From NCBI RefSeq assembly GCF_028622115.1, contig NZ_CP097263.1:2232001-2296000 (forward strand): 64,000 bases of DNA. The letters run 5' to 3'. The notes under the pieces were generated by a model. That model was given only the letters and a program-made list of their open reading frames with translations, was not told the DNA's origin and made no database searches. The stretch is from Kutzneria chonburiensis. Lineage in GTDB: Bacteria > Actinomycetota > Actinomycetes > Mycobacteriales > Pseudonocardiaceae. Both the position numbers and the translations under genes were made by a program. This document shows, one piece after another, positions 1 through 9,627 of this stretch. Each line of letters starts with the position of its first letter. Within the stretch, counting starts at the first letter, position 1.

Positions 1-924
1 GCGACCGAACTGGCGGCGCGCGCGGTGGCCGCCGCCCAACACATCGGCGGCGCGGGTCTTGGGGAGGACCTGCCCGCCGCGCTCGCGGTCCAGGCCTGGG
101 CCGCGGCCTGGCGGGGCGACTCGCAGCTGGCCGACCAGGCGTCGGCCCGCGTGATGAGTCAGCTGGACGCCAACTGGGCCCGTCGACTGCTGGTGGAGCT
201 GCTGGGGTCGCGGCTGCACCTGGGAGACGTCGACGGCTGCCAGCGCCTGGCCACGCTGGCCGGCGTGGACACCGACCCGGGCCGCGTCGCGCCGGTGCTG
301 CGGCCGTGGGTCTGCGAATCGATGGTCAACCTGGAGCTCACCCGCAGCCGGCCGGCCCGCGCCGCGCTGTGGGCCGAGCACGCCGCCGAGTCGTCCTCGC
401 CGGCGATGTGGGGGCACACCGCGGTCATGCACCTGGCCAACGGCCAGGTCGCGCTGGCCCGCAACGACCTCCAGGTGGCGCAGTTACGGGCCGGCCGGGC
501 CGCCGAGGCGTTCACCGAGGCCGGCATGCCCGGCTACGCGGCCCGGTCGCACGCCGTGGTCGGCGCCGCGCTGATCGGCATGGGGGAGCGGGACTCGGCG
601 CTGCGGGAGCTGAGCGTGGCCCGACGGCTGGCCGAGAGCTGCGGGGCACGGGCGCTGGCCGCCGAACTGGTCGACACCCAGCTCAGCCTGTCGGTGCGGC
701 GCGCGCCGCAGGTCCGCAGCATGGACACGCTGACCGTGCGCGAGCACGAGGTCGCCGAGCTGGCCGTGCGTGGGCTGACCAACCGGCAGATCGCCGAGAA
801 GCTGGTGGTCAGCGTGAAGACCGTGGAGGGCCACCTGTCCCGCGTGTTCACCAAGCTGGGGGTGCCCTGCCGGACCGCGCTGGCCGCGCCGCTGCGCAAG
901 ATGGACGCCGAACTGGTGCACTGA
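1..924 (+). CDS. LuxR-family transcriptional regulator, C-terminal part (5' end outside window)
   Basis: The frame is open from the first base, so the gene begins upstream; 307 residues are visible. Roughly the first 230 are Ala/Leu/Arg-rich helical sequence like the TPR-type region of large LuxR (LAL) regulators. The last 60 or so are a typical LuxR/GerE helix-turn-helix, starting at LTVREHEVAELAVRGLTNRQ and followed by IAEKL, SVKTVEGHLS and FTKLGV. It should bind DNA as a cytoplasmic regulator. Whether the missing N-terminus carries an ATPase domain, as in LAL proteins, cannot be seen. A strong hairpin follows 22 bases after the stop. No target is apparent. Confidence 0.85.
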   Translation, partial: ATELAARAVAAAQHIGGAGLGEDLPAALAVQAWAAAWRGDSQLADQASARVMSQLDANWARRLLVELLGSRLHLGDVDGCQRLATLAGVDTDPGRVAPVLRPWVCESMVNLELTRSRPARAALWAEHAAESSSPAMWGHTAVMHLANGQVALARNDLQVAQLRAGRAAEAFTEAGMPGYAARSHAVVGAALIGMGERDSALRELSVARRLAESCGARALAAELVDTQLSLSVRRAPQVRSMDTLTVREHEVAELAVRGLTNRQIAEKLVVSVKTVEGHLSRVFTKLGVPCRTALAAPLRKMDAELVH

Positions 925-945
925 GAATCTGTTCTGGGGTTGCCG

Positions 946-982
946 TTTCCGCACGGGACCGGCGTGTGGTTCCGTGCGGAAA
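946..982 (+). terminator. Hairpin after the LuxR-type gene
   Basis: Perfect 11-base inverted repeat, TTTCCGCACGG and CCGTGCGGAAA, with a 15-base loop, just after the LuxR stop. There is no long U tract, as is common for actinobacterial terminators. It could also be an operator for the next gene. Confidence 0.55.
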
Positions 983-1082
983 TAACCTGATCCGTGGGAA
1001 TTCGGTGAACTGTCACCATCGTTGGTGATCTTGCTCTACGATCGCGCCGACCACGCTGTCCCGCGATCCAGGAGAACATCCG

Positions 1083-1748
1083 ATGCCCAACCGTGTCGTC
1101 ACGGCGCTGGCGGCCACGGCCGTGCTGCTCGCCACCGCCGCTGCCCCCGCGACCGCGTCCACGCTGCCCCTGACCTACCAGGGCAGCGCCGGCCAGGTCA
1201 TCACGGTGATCGCCGACAGCCCCACCGCCACCACCGCGGTGCTGACCGCGTGGGAACGCCACGGCTCGAAGTGGCGCGCCGTGCACGGCCCCGTGACCGC
1301 CAACGTCGGCTCGCAGGGCATCGGGCAGGCCAGCGAGACGACGTCCAAGACCCCGGCCGGCGTGTGGACGCTGACCGAGGCGTTCGGCATCCAGGCCAAC
1401 GACGGCACCCGGCTGCCCTACCGCCAGGTCGGCACCTCCGACTGGTGGGTGTCGGACACGACCTCGCCGCTCTACAACACCTACTACCACTGCGACCCCG
1501 GGACGTGCCCGTTCAACGAGGGCGCCGGCGAGGACCTGGGCAAGGCCGGCCCGGTCTACGACCACGCCGTGGTCATCGACTACAACCGCACCCCGGTCGT
1601 GCCCGGCGCCGGCTCCGCGTTCTTCCTGCACGTCTCGGCGGGCAAGCCGACCGCGGGCTGCGTGTCCATCCCGGCCGACGACCTCAAGGCGGTCATGGCC
1701 TGGCTCGACCCGGCCCAGCACCCGGTGATCGACATCGCCGTCAAGTAG
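1083..1748 (+). CDS. Secreted L,D-transpeptidase family protein (YkuD-like)
   Basis: 221 residues with a Sec signal peptide (about 1-26, cut near ATAS-TLPL). The C-terminal part holds the YkuD signature: FFLHVSAGKPTAGCVSIP gives the conserved His (about 183) and the nucleophilic Cys (about 193). This family forms or edits 3-3 peptidoglycan cross-links outside the membrane. The ATG follows AGGAG at 8-base spacing. It is shorter than mycobacterial Ldts and lacks their Ig-like domains, so it may be a minor or specialised member. It is convergent with the peptidase gene that ends two bases downstream. Confidence 0.8.
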   Translation: MPNRVVTALAATAVLLATAAAPATASTLPLTYQGSAGQVITVIADSPTATTAVLTAWERHGSKWRAVHGPVTANVGSQGIGQASETTSKTPAGVWTLTEAFGIQANDGTRLPYRQVGTSDWWVSDTTSPLYNTYYHCDPGTCPFNEGAGEDLGKAGPVYDHAVVIDYNRTPVVPGAGSAFFLHVSAGKPTAGCVSIPADDLKAVMAWLDPAQHPVIDIAVK

Positions 1749-1749
1749 G

Positions 1750-3032
1750 TCAGCACATCGTGAGGAACCGGTCGAGGACCTTCACCCCGAAGTGCAGGCC
1801 CTCGACCGGCACCCGCTCGTTGACGCCGTGGGCCATGGCCCGGTAGTCGAAGCCTTCGGGCACCCACAGGGGGTGAAGCCATAGCCGGGGATCCCCAGCC
1901 GGGCGAACGCCTTCGCGTCGGTGCCGCCGCCAAGGCAGTACGGCACGACCACGGCCGCCGGATCGGCCCAGCGCAGGGCGTCGGCGATCGCGTCGAACCA
2001 TGGCGAGTCCACCGGCGCCTGCACCCCCGGCTGCGGGTTGAGCACCTCACGCCGCACGTGCGGGCCGATCAGCTCGTCCACCGTGGCCAGCAGCTCTTCC
2101 TCGCCGCCCGGCAGCACCCGGGTGTCGATCAGGGCTTCCGCGGAGCTGGGGATGACGTTGACCTTGTAGCCGGCATTCAGCGCCGTCGGCGTGGTGCTGT
2201 TGCGGATCGTCGACTCCACCAGCGAGGCCGCGCCGCCAAGCCGTGCGACGGTACCGTCCACATCGGACAGATCAACCTGCACGCCCAGCGCCGCCCCGAC
2301 CTGCTCGATGTAGGCCTGCACCGACGGGATCAGCCGCACCGGCCAGCGGTGCTCGGCCAGCCGCTGCACCGCCTGCACCAGGCGGATCACCGCGTTCTCG
2401 TCGTTGCGCCGCGAACCGTGACCGGCCCGGCCGCGGGCGGTCAGCCGCAGGTGCGAGGAGCCGCGCTCGGCCGTGCCGACCGGGTAGAAGTGGATGCCGT
2501 CCACCCGATGGGTGTGGCCGCCGGACTCCCCGATCGCCGCCGCGCAGTCCGCGAACAAGTGCGGGTGTTCGGAGACCAGCCAGTGCGCGCCGTAGTCGCC
2601 GGCGTCCTCCTCGTCGGCGACGAAGGCCAGCACCACGTCCCGCCGCGGCTTTCGCCCCGTGACGTGCCAGTCCGTGACCACGGTCAGCAGCTCGGCGACC
2701 ATGTCCTTCATGTCCACCGCGCCCCGGCCCCACAGGTAGCCGTCGCGGATCTCCCCGGCGAACGGGTCCACGTCCCAGTCCGCCGCCTGCGCCGGCACCA
2801 CGTCCAGATGGGCCTGCACCAACACCGGCGGCAGGGTCGAATCCGCGCCCTCGACCCGGGCGATCACGTTGGTGCGCCTGGGCTTGCGCTCCAGCAGCGT
2901 CGGCTCCACCCCGGCCGCCGCCAGCTGCGCGGCGACGAACTCCGCCGCCTCCCGCTCACCCTCGCTGTCGCCGCCGCCACGGTTGGTCGTGTCGAACCTG
3001 ATCAGCTGGGCACACCGCTCGACGACGTCCAT
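1750..3032 (-). pseudogene. M20-family metallopeptidase, frameshifted near the C-terminus
   Basis: From 3032 leftward the protein shows M20 motifs: VLVQAHLDVVP (metal His and Asp), GRGAVDMKD, DEEDAG (catalytic Glu pair) and GESGGHTH, with a dimerisation domain after about residue 190. The good frame is lost at the G5 run at 1869-1873. There the sequenced frame turns to out-of-frame residues, while a neighbouring frame continues with LWVPEGFDYRAMAHGVNERV, the expected family C-terminus, to a stop at 1750. One extra base in the run restores a protein of about 427 residues. It starts 6 bases after the M55 peptidase gene, so the two form one transcript. Either a real lesion or a sequencing error; without the shift it would be a zinc dipeptidase or aminoacylase-like hydrolase. 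Confidence 0.8.
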
Positions 3033-3038
3033 CCACCC

Positions 3039-3866
3039 TCACCCATAAACCTTTTCCACGGCACCACTGGCAATATTGGTCACGATCTTGAACGCCATCA
3101 TCGCCTCGGTCATCGTCGGGGCGTCGTAGCCGACCCGCAACAGCGAGATCCGCTCCACGGTCGGGATGACGGCGGCGGCCGCGGCCAGGTGCGCGGCGTC
3201 GAAGGCGACCTCCATGTGGTGGCTGGAGACTACGGGCTCGACGCGGCCGGCGTGGGCCATGGCCAGCCGGGCCTGCTCCTCGATGATCCGGGACGAACGC
3301 GCCGGTGGCAGGCAGATTGCCGAGTACCGGCTGATGCACTCCTTCACCGCGGCCTGCCGCGCGCCGGGGGCGTATTCAAAGGCGTCCTCGCACGTCTTGT
3401 CGTCGCCCGTGACCAGCAGGACCGGCACGCCGTGCTCGGCGGCGACGGCGGCGTTGAGCCGGCCCTCGCCGGCCCGCACGCCGTCAAGCCACACGCCCGT
3501 GACCGAATTTCCCAGGTAGGTGTGCGACAAAACGCCTTCGGCGCCGGCCCCGGTGTGATATCCCAGGAACACCACACCGTCCACACCGGAGTCAATGCCC
3601 TGCATCATCGACAGCGGTTTGTGCTTGCCGGTCAGCATGCGGGCCCGCTCGTCGAGGTCCTCCAGCAGCAGGTTGCGCTGGGTGTCGTGGGCCTCGTTCA
3701 CCAGCACGTCGTCGGCGCCGCCGTCGACGAGGCCGCGCACACAGGCGTTGACGTCGCCGTTGAACATCCGGCGGAACCGCTGCCACTGCTCGGTGCCGGG
3801 CTCGACGTCGGCCGGCCACGTGACTCCGGTCGCGCCTTCCATGTCGGCCGAGATGAGGATTCGCAC
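3039..3866 (-). CDS. M55 family D-aminopeptidase (DppA-like)
   Basis: 275 residues from a GTG at 3866, which puts VRILISADMEGATGVT at the N-terminus where the family's metal-binding SADMEG motif belongs. An in-frame ATG at 3944 would add 26 unlike residues and run into the divergent promoter. Other family marks are the NEAHD stretch, GYHTGAG and the helical C-terminus. M55 enzymes are zinc-dependent decameric peptidases that release N-terminal D-amino acids, as Bacillus DppA does. It leads the M20 gene and is divergent from a peptide ABC importer, as in Bacillus dpp loci, which suggests use of D-Ala-containing cell-wall peptides. Confidence 0.85.
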   Translation of the reverse strand: MRILISADMEGATGVTWPADVEPGTEQWQRFRRMFNGDVNACVRGLVDGGADDVLVNEAHDTQRNLLLEDLDERARMLTGKHKPLSMMQGIDSGVDGVVFLGYHTGAGAEGVLSHTYLGNSVTGVWLDGVRAGEGRLNAAVAAEHGVPVLLVTGDDKTCEDAFEYAPGARQAAVKECISRYSAICLPPARSSRIIEEQARLAMAHAGRVEPVVSSHHMEVAFDAAHLAAAAAVIPTVERISLLRVGYDAPTMTEAMMAFKIVTNIASGAVEKVYG

Positions 3867-3894
3867 GATCGGTACGTTACGGGTTGGCGGCCGT

Positions 3895-3912
3895 TGTCGA
3901 CAATTGTTGACA
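3895..3912. promoter_or_regulatory. 18-bp near-perfect palindrome between peptidases and peptide importer
   Basis: TGTCGACAA followed by TTGTTGACA, one mismatch in nine pairs. It lies between the M55/M20 genes and the dpp-type operon, in the only shared promoter region. The shape resembles a GntR-type operator. No regulator gene is adjacent. Confidence 0.5.
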
Positions 3913-3970
3913 CGTTGCCTTACTGGGTGGTTACTTCTTGCCAAACATGGGGAAGGGGAGGTGCGCGGCT

Positions 3971-5761
3971 ATGCGCATCAGACGGATCGGCATCGGCCTG
4001 ATCGCCGCGGGGATGGCGGTGCTCAGTGCGCCCATCGTGGCCCAGGCGCAGGACACACCGCAGCCCAAGACCCTACGCGTGGCGGTCACCGGCACGATCG
4101 CGTCGATGAACCCGTTCATGGCCTACCACCTCGGCGACACCGAGATCGGGCGGGTGATGTACGCGTTCCTCACCTCCTACTCGCGTGACGACTTCAAGCC
4201 CGCCCCGGGCCTGGCCGACAAGTGGCAGGTGTCGGGCGACAACCTGACCTGGACCTACCACATCCGCTCGGGCGCCAAGTGGTCCGACGACCAGCCGATC
4301 ACGGCCAAGGACGTCGCCTGGACCTTCAACAAGATCATGACGGACAAGACCGCGGCCACCGCCAACGGCAACTTCGTGGCCAACTTCGACACCGTCACCG
4401 CGCCCGACGACAGCACCGTCGTGATCAAGACCAAGAAGCCGCAGGCCACCATGCTGGCCCTGGACGTGCCGATCGTGCCCGAGCACGTCTGGTCCAAGGT
4501 CACCGACATCGGCAAGTACGACAACCTCCAGTACCCGGTGGTCGGCAGCGGCCCGTTCACGCTGACCAACTTCACCCAGGGCCAGTCCATCACGCTCAAG
4601 GCCAACCCGGACTACTACGGCGACAAGCCGGCCTACGACCAGCTCCAGTTCCGCCACTACGACAACGCCGACGCGGCCGTGCAGGGCCTCAAGAACGGCG
4701 ACGTGGACGTGGTCAGCGGCCTCACCCCGGCCCAGTACACGGCGTTGCAGAGCACGCCCAACGTGACCACGGTCAAGGCCCGCCAGGGCCGGCAGAACGA
4801 CCTGCTGATCAACTACCAGGCGCAGACCAACGACCGGCAGCCGGTCGGCGACGGCAACCCGGTGCTCAAGGACCCGAAGGTGCGACAGGCCATCGCCCGA
4901 TCGGTGGACGTCAAGACCCTGGTGGACAAGGCCTACGGTGGCCTGGCCGAGCCCGGCAGCGGCTTCGTGCCGGCGGTGTTCGAGCAGTGGCACTGGACCC
5001 CGGACCCCTCCCAGGACCAGAAGTTCGACCTGGCCGCCGCGGGCAAGCTGCTCGACGAGGCCGGCTACCCCAAGGGCGCCGACGGTGTGCGCAGCGACAA
5101 GCAGGGCAAGCCGATCACGTTGCGGCTGCTCGTGGACAGCGGCATCCCGGCCCAGACCGCCGCGGCCAACTTCATCAAGGGCTGGCTCAACCAGGTCGGC
5201 CTCGGCGTGACCCTGCAGGCGCTCAGCTCGGACGCGCTGACCGACGCCGGCAGCACCGGCAAGTACGACCTCCAGATCAACGCCTGGACCGGCAACCCCG
5301 ACCCGGACGCGCTGCTGTCCATCCAGACCTGCGGCAACCTGCCCGACGCACAGGGCAACGGCAACACCGAGAACTTCATGTGCGACGGGATGATCGACGA
5401 CCTGTACAAGGCGCAGCTGTCCGAGATGGACCAGGCCAAGCGGGTCAAGGACGTCAAGGATCTCCAGGCCCGCCTGTACTCGCTGGACAGCTCCGTGGTG
5501 TTCGCCTACCCGAACTCGCTGGAGGCCTACCGCTCCGACCGCTGGGCCAGCTTCGGCCTCCAGCCCTCGCAGGGCGGCTCCATCACGCACCAGAACGGCT
5601 ACTACGGCTACCTGCTGGCCAAGCCGGTCGACTCCGCGGCCGGCGGCGGCAGCAACACCACGCTGATCGTCGTGATCGTGGTGGTCGTCGTGGTGGTTCT
5701 CGGCGGCGGCGCGTTCCTGCTGTCGCGGCGGCGCAAGGCCGGCGCCGACGAGCGGGAGTAG
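3971..5761 (+). CDS. Peptide ABC transporter substrate-binding protein, C-terminally membrane-anchored
   Basis: 596 residues of the SBP family 5 (DppA/OppA) type. The N-terminus MRIRRIGIGLIAAGMAV with a cut near AQAQ is a Sec signal without a lipobox Cys. The mature start, KTLRVAVTGTIASMNPFMAY, is typical of the family. The C-terminus has a very hydrophobic Val-rich helix (about 563-585) followed by SRRRKAGADE, so the protein is anchored at its C-terminus rather than by lipid. The ATG at 3971 follows GGGGAGG at 9 bases; an upstream ATG at 3938 has no such site. First gene of a five-gene importer operon. Confidence 0.88.
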   Translation: MRIRRIGIGLIAAGMAVLSAPIVAQAQDTPQPKTLRVAVTGTIASMNPFMAYHLGDTEIGRVMYAFLTSYSRDDFKPAPGLADKWQVSGDNLTWTYHIRSGAKWSDDQPITAKDVAWTFNKIMTDKTAATANGNFVANFDTVTAPDDSTVVIKTKKPQATMLALDVPIVPEHVWSKVTDIGKYDNLQYPVVGSGPFTLTNFTQGQSITLKANPDYYGDKPAYDQLQFRHYDNADAAVQGLKNGDVDVVSGLTPAQYTALQSTPNVTTVKARQGRQNDLLINYQAQTNDRQPVGDGNPVLKDPKVRQAIARSVDVKTLVDKAYGGLAEPGSGFVPAVFEQWHWTPDPSQDQKFDLAAAGKLLDEAGYPKGADGVRSDKQGKPITLRLLVDSGIPAQTAAANFIKGWLNQVGLGVTLQALSSDALTDAGSTGKYDLQINAWTGNPDPDALLSIQTCGNLPDAQGNGNTENFMCDGMIDDLYKAQLSEMDQAKRVKDVKDLQARLYSLDSSVVFAYPNSLEAYRSDRWASFGLQPSQGGSITHQNGYYGYLLAKPVDSAAGGGSNTTLIVVIVVVVVVVLGGGAFLLSRRRKAGADERE

Positions 5762-5764
5762 CCC

Positions 5765-6784
5765 GTGACCTCACCGGCAACCGCGCCGGCACTGGCCGAG
5801 CCGAGCACGTCCGCACGCCGTGACAGCGGCGCGCGGTACGTGCTCGGCAAGGTCGGCGGCGCGGTGGTCAGCCTCTTTGTCATCGTGGTGCTCAGCTTCT
5901 TCCTGATCCGGGTGGTACCCGGCGACCCGATCCGGCTACTCACCCGCAACAGCTCGCTCGGCCCGGCCCAGGTGGCGCAGCTGCGTCACGACCTCGGCCT
6001 GGACAAGCCGCTGCCGGCGCAGTTCGTGGACTACCTGGTCGGCCTGCTGCACGGTGACCTCGGCACGTCGGCGAACTTCCAGCAGCCGGTGGCGCAGCTG
6101 ATCATGCAACGCCTGGGGCCGACAGTGCTGCTGGTGGGCGCGGCCACCGTCATCTCCGTCCTGTTGGGACTGTGGCAGGGCACTCGGGCCGGCTGGCGGC
6201 GCGGCAGCCGCTTCGACCGGTTCTCGACGGGCTTCGCGCTGACGCTGTGGTCGGCGCCGACGTTCTGGCTGGGCATGATCCTGCTGTCGGTGGCCGGCAC
6301 GTGGTTCCCGACCCAGGGCATCTCGGACCCGGACACGCCGCCGTCGTTCTTCCCCCAGGTGCTCGACGTGGCCCACCACCTCGTGCTGCCGTGCCTGACG
6401 CTGGTGGCCGTGCTGTACGCCCAGTACCTGCTGGTGATGCGTTCCTCGCTGCTGGAGGAGATGAACGCCGACTACCTCACGACCGCCCGGGCCAAGGGTC
6501 TGCGGGACGACCTGGTGCGCGGGCGGCACGCGGTGCCCAACGCGCTGCTGCCGACCGTGACGCTGATCTTCATCCAGCTCGGGTTCGTGGTCGGCGGCGC
6601 GGTCACCGTGGAGACGGTGTACTCGTGGCCGGGCCTCGGGTTGCTGCTCTACCAGGCGCTGGCCGACCACGACGGTGCCCTGTTGCAGGGGCTGCTGCTG
6701 GTGCTGGCCGGCGCGGTGCTGGTGATGAACCTGATCGGCGACCTGCTGCTGCATGTGATCGACCCGAGGGTGCGTGCCGCATGA
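5765..6784 (+). CDS. Peptide ABC transporter permease (DppB type)
   Basis: 339 residues with about six membrane helices. The first (about 25-48) is followed by IRVVPGDPIRLLTR, the DppB-family hallmark. The cytoplasmic coupling loop is DYLTTARAKGL, near residue 240. It starts three bases after the binding-protein stop and its own stop overlaps the next start (ATGA). It forms the membrane channel with the DppC-type subunit. Confidence 0.9.
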   Translation: MTSPATAPALAEPSTSARRDSGARYVLGKVGGAVVSLFVIVVLSFFLIRVVPGDPIRLLTRNSSLGPAQVAQLRHDLGLDKPLPAQFVDYLVGLLHGDLGTSANFQQPVAQLIMQRLGPTVLLVGAATVISVLLGLWQGTRAGWRRGSRFDRFSTGFALTLWSAPTFWLGMILLSVAGTWFPTQGISDPDTPPSFFPQVLDVAHHLVLPCLTLVAVLYAQYLLVMRSSLLEEMNADYLTTARAKGLRDDLVRGRHAVPNALLPTVTLIFIQLGFVVGGAVTVETVYSWPGLGLLLYQALADHDGALLQGLLLVLAGAVLVMNLIGDLLLHVIDPRVRAA

Positions 6785-7665
6785 CCGCTTCCATTGCCTG
6801 GCAGCGCCGTCGGGCATCGCTCGGCCGGGTGTGGGCCCAGTTCCGCACCGACCGCGGCGGGCTGATCGGCCTGGCCGTGCTGACCGTGATCGTGCTGCTG
6901 GCGCTGCTCGCGCCGGTGATCAGCGACGCGTCCGGGCTGGACGTCACCAAGGCCACCGGCGGGCTGCTCAAGCCACCCGGCGACGGGTTCGTGCTCGGCA
7001 CCGACGAGAGCGGCCGGTCGGTGCTGCTGTTGCTGCTGTGGGGTTCGCGGATCTCGCTGCTGGTCGGCCTGACCGCGACGCTGCTGTCGGTCGGCGTCGG
7101 CACCATCGTCGGTGTGCTGATGGCCCATTTCGGCGGCTGGGTGCAGGCCGTGCTGATGCGCGTGACGGACTTCTTCCTGGTGCTGCCGTCACTGGTGCTG
7201 GCGGCGGTGCTGTCGACCGTGCTGACGCCGGGCATCGGGTCGATCATCATCGCCATCGGCGCGACGGCGTGGCCGACGACCGCCCGGCTGGTGCGGTCGC
7301 AGACCTTGGCCGTGGAGTCGCGGCCGTACATCGAGCGGTCGTGGGCGCTGGGGGCAGGGCACCTGCACGTGATCGGCAAGCACGTGCTGCCGGCCGTCGC
7401 GCCGCTGGTGTTCGCCAACACGACGCTCAACGTGGCCAACTCGATCATCACCGAGTCCACGCTGTCGTTCCTCGGCCTCGGCGACCCGAATTCGCCGTCG
7501 TGGGGCCAGATGCTGCACAACGCCCTGCAAAGCGGCGCGGTCACCGCGCGGGCCTGGTGGTACCTGCTGCCGCCGGGCGTGGCGATCGGCGTGGTCGTGC
7601 TGGCGTTCATGATGTGCGGGCGGGCCCTTGAGGCCGTGCTCAACCCGCGGCTGAGGGAGCGGTGA
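6781..7665 (+). CDS. Peptide ABC transporter permease (DppC type)
   Basis: 294 residues. The start is the ATG at 6781, overlapping the previous stop by four bases; the open frame upstream of it belongs to no gene. The short N-terminal tail, first helix (about 30-50), FVLGTDESGRSVLLLLLWG and the loop RPYIERSWALGAGHLHVIGK are typical of DppC/OppC. It pairs with the preceding permease. Confidence 0.9.
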   Translation: MTASIAWQRRRASLGRVWAQFRTDRGGLIGLAVLTVIVLLALLAPVISDASGLDVTKATGGLLKPPGDGFVLGTDESGRSVLLLLLWGSRISLLVGLTATLLSVGVGTIVGVLMAHFGGWVQAVLMRVTDFFLVLPSLVLAAVLSTVLTPGIGSIIIAIGATAWPTTARLVRSQTLAVESRPYIERSWALGAGHLHVIGKHVLPAVAPLVFANTTLNVANSIITESTLSFLGLGDPNSPSWGQMLHNALQSGAVTARAWWYLLPPGVAIGVVVLAFMMCGRALEAVLNPRLRER

Positions 7666-8627
7666 TGGGCGAGCCGTTGTTGGAACTGCGGTCCGCGACC
7701 GTTTCGTATCGGACTGCCGGTGGTCTCGTGCCGGCGGTGCGCGGGGTGGACCTGCGGATCGACGCCGGGCAGACGGTGGGGCTGGCCGGGGAGTCCGGCT
7801 GTGGGAAGTCCACGCTGGCCATGTCGGTGCTGCGGCTGCTGCCACGCAATGCCGTGCTCGGCGGGGAAGTGCTGTTGGGCGGGGAGAACGTCACCGATAT
7901 GAGCTGGGGCCGGCTGCGGGCCGTGCGCTGGGCCGAGGCGTCGGTGGTGTTCCAGGGCGCGATGCACGCCTTGAACCCGGTGCAGCGCGTCGGTGACCAG
8001 ATCGCTGAGCCGATTCGCTTGCACGGCAAGGGTTCTGGCGTCGAGCAGCGAGTCGGTGAGCTGCTCGAGCAGGTCGGTCTGCCGGCACGGCGGGCGCGGG
8101 CCTATCCGCACGAGCTGTCCGGCGGGCAGCGGCAGCGGGTGATGATCGCGATGGCGCTGGCCTGCTCGCCGGGGCTGATCATCGCCGACGAGCCGACCAC
8201 GGCGCTGGACGTCATGGTCCAGGCTCAGGTGCTGGACCTGGTGAAGCGGTTGGTGGATGAACTGGACATCGGGTTGCTGATGATCAGCCACGACCTGTCG
8301 GTGCTGGGGTCCACCTGTCAGCGGCTGGCCGTGATGTATGCCGGACGGATCGTTGAGCAGGGGCCGGCGACTGAGGTGTTGCGTTCGCCGGCGCATCCGT
8401 ACACGCGGGCGTTGGCCGCCGCGTTTCCGACCATCGGCGATCCTTCGTCTCGGATGGCGCCGCGTGGGTTGGCCGGTGATCCGCCGGATCCGGCGGCGTT
8501 GCCGTCGGGATGCCCGTTCCATCCGCGCTGTCCGTCGGTGATGCCTGAGTGCTCGGGGACCGATGTCCTGCTGCGTCCGGTTGCTGCTGACCGTACGTCC
8601 GCGTGCCTGTTGGAGGTTTCGCCGTGA
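7665..8627 (+). CDS. Peptide ABC transporter ATPase (DppD type)
   Basis: 320 residues: Walker [11 protein letters not shown] (about 40-49), signature LSGGQRQRV, Walker [14 protein letters not shown], and the oligopeptide/dipeptide C-terminal extension with the Cys-rich segment [15 protein letters not shown] 7665 has GAGGGAG at five bases and overlaps the upstream stop; the GTG at 7662 is possible but too close. Cytoplasmic ATPase of the importer. Confidence 0.9.
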   Translation: MGEPLLELRSATVSYRTAGGLVPAVRGVDLRIDAGQTVGLAGESGCGKSTLAMSVLRLLPRNAVLGGEVLLGGENVTDMSWGRLRAVRWAEASVVFQGAMHALNPVQRVGDQIAEPIRLHGKGSGVEQRVGELLEQVGLPARRARAYPHELSGGQRQRVMIAMALACSPGLIIADEPTTALDVMVQAQVLDLVKRLVDELDIGLLMISHDLSVLGSTCQRLAVMYAGRIVEQGPATEVLRSPAHPYTRALAAAFPTIGDPSSRMAPRGLAGDPPDPAALPSGCPFHPRCPSVMPECSGTDVLLRPVAADRTSACLLEVSP

Positions 8628-9574
8628 CGCTGCTTCGAGCCTCTGATGTCGCCGTGCATTTCGGTGGTGCGCGGGCCGTGGACGGTGTGCAGCTGGACAT
8701 CCGGGCCGGCGAGATCATCGCGTTGGTGGGGGAGTCCGGCTGCGGCAAGACCACGTTGGCCCGGACCTTGTTGGGGTTGCAGAAGACCACGTCCGGGCAG
8801 GTGTTGTACGAGGGCAAGCCGTTGGCTTCGTCGACTCGGGGGCTGCGGGAGTACCGGCGACATGCCCAGCTCGTGCTTCAGGACCCGACCGGCGCGTTGA
8901 ATCCCCGGCACAGCGTCTACGAGGCTGTCGCGGAGGGGCTTCGGATCCATCGGGTGCCGGGCGACGAGCGGGAGATCGTGGCTTCGGCGTTGTCCCGTGC
9001 GGGGTTGAGGCCGCCCGAGCGGTTCTTCGGGTTGGTGCCGCATGAGCTGTCCGGCGGTCAGCGGCAGCGGGTCGTCATCGCGGGCGCGTTGGCGTTGGAT
9101 CCGAGCGTGCTCATCGCCGATGAGCCCGTCGCGTCACTGGACGCTTCGGTGCGCGGCGAGATCTTGGCTCTGTTGCTGCGGTTGCGTGACGAGCTGGGGT
9201 TGGCGGCGTTGGTGGTCACCCATGATCTCGGGCTGGCGTGGAACATCGCCGACCGGGTCGCGGTGATGTATCTGGGGCGGATTGTGGAGAGCGGGCCGGT
9301 GGAGGAGGTCCTCACCGCACCGCGGCATCCCTACACCCAGGCGCTGCTGTCCGTGCTTCCCGAGTCGTCCACCCCGCCCATGGTGCTCGCCGGCGAGACC
9401 CCCGACCCCAGCCGAGTTCCCGCCGGCTGTCGTTTCCATCCCCGGTGCCCCCTGCTTGCCGCCGGGCTGCCCGAGGATGTGGCTCAGCGCTGCCGCACCG
9501 TCGATCTGGCCGTTGTGGACGGCGCTGAGCCCGGGGTGGCGTGTCACGCGGTGGAGGTCGGCGTACGGCAGTGA
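8624..9574 (+). CDS. Peptide ABC transporter ATPase (DppF type)
   Basis: 316 residues from the GTG at 8624, overlapping the stop of the preceding ATPase (GTGA). It has Walker [11 protein letters not shown], signature LSGGQRQRV, Walker B VLIADEPVASLD, and the C-terminal CRFHPRCPLL segment that completes a DppD/DppF pair. It ends the importer operon, 53 bases before a convergent small gene. Its codons are richer in TTG/GTT than the upstream genes, as are those of the DppD gene. Confidence 0.9.
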   Translation: MTLLRASDVAVHFGGARAVDGVQLDIRAGEIIALVGESGCGKTTLARTLLGLQKTTSGQVLYEGKPLASSTRGLREYRRHAQLVLQDPTGALNPRHSVYEAVAEGLRIHRVPGDEREIVASALSRAGLRPPERFFGLVPHELSGGQRQRVVIAGALALDPSVLIADEPVASLDASVRGEILALLLRLRDELGLAALVVTHDLGLAWNIADRVAVMYLGRIVESGPVEEVLTAPRHPYTQALLSVLPESSTPPMVLAGETPDPSRVPAGCRFHPRCPLLAAGLPEDVAQRCRTVDLAVVDGAEPGVACHAVEVGVRQ

Positions 9575-9627
9575 GCCGCAGTTCCGCGGGTGCGCCGTCT
9601 TCGTCTGAGGCGCCGGACTCGACGACG

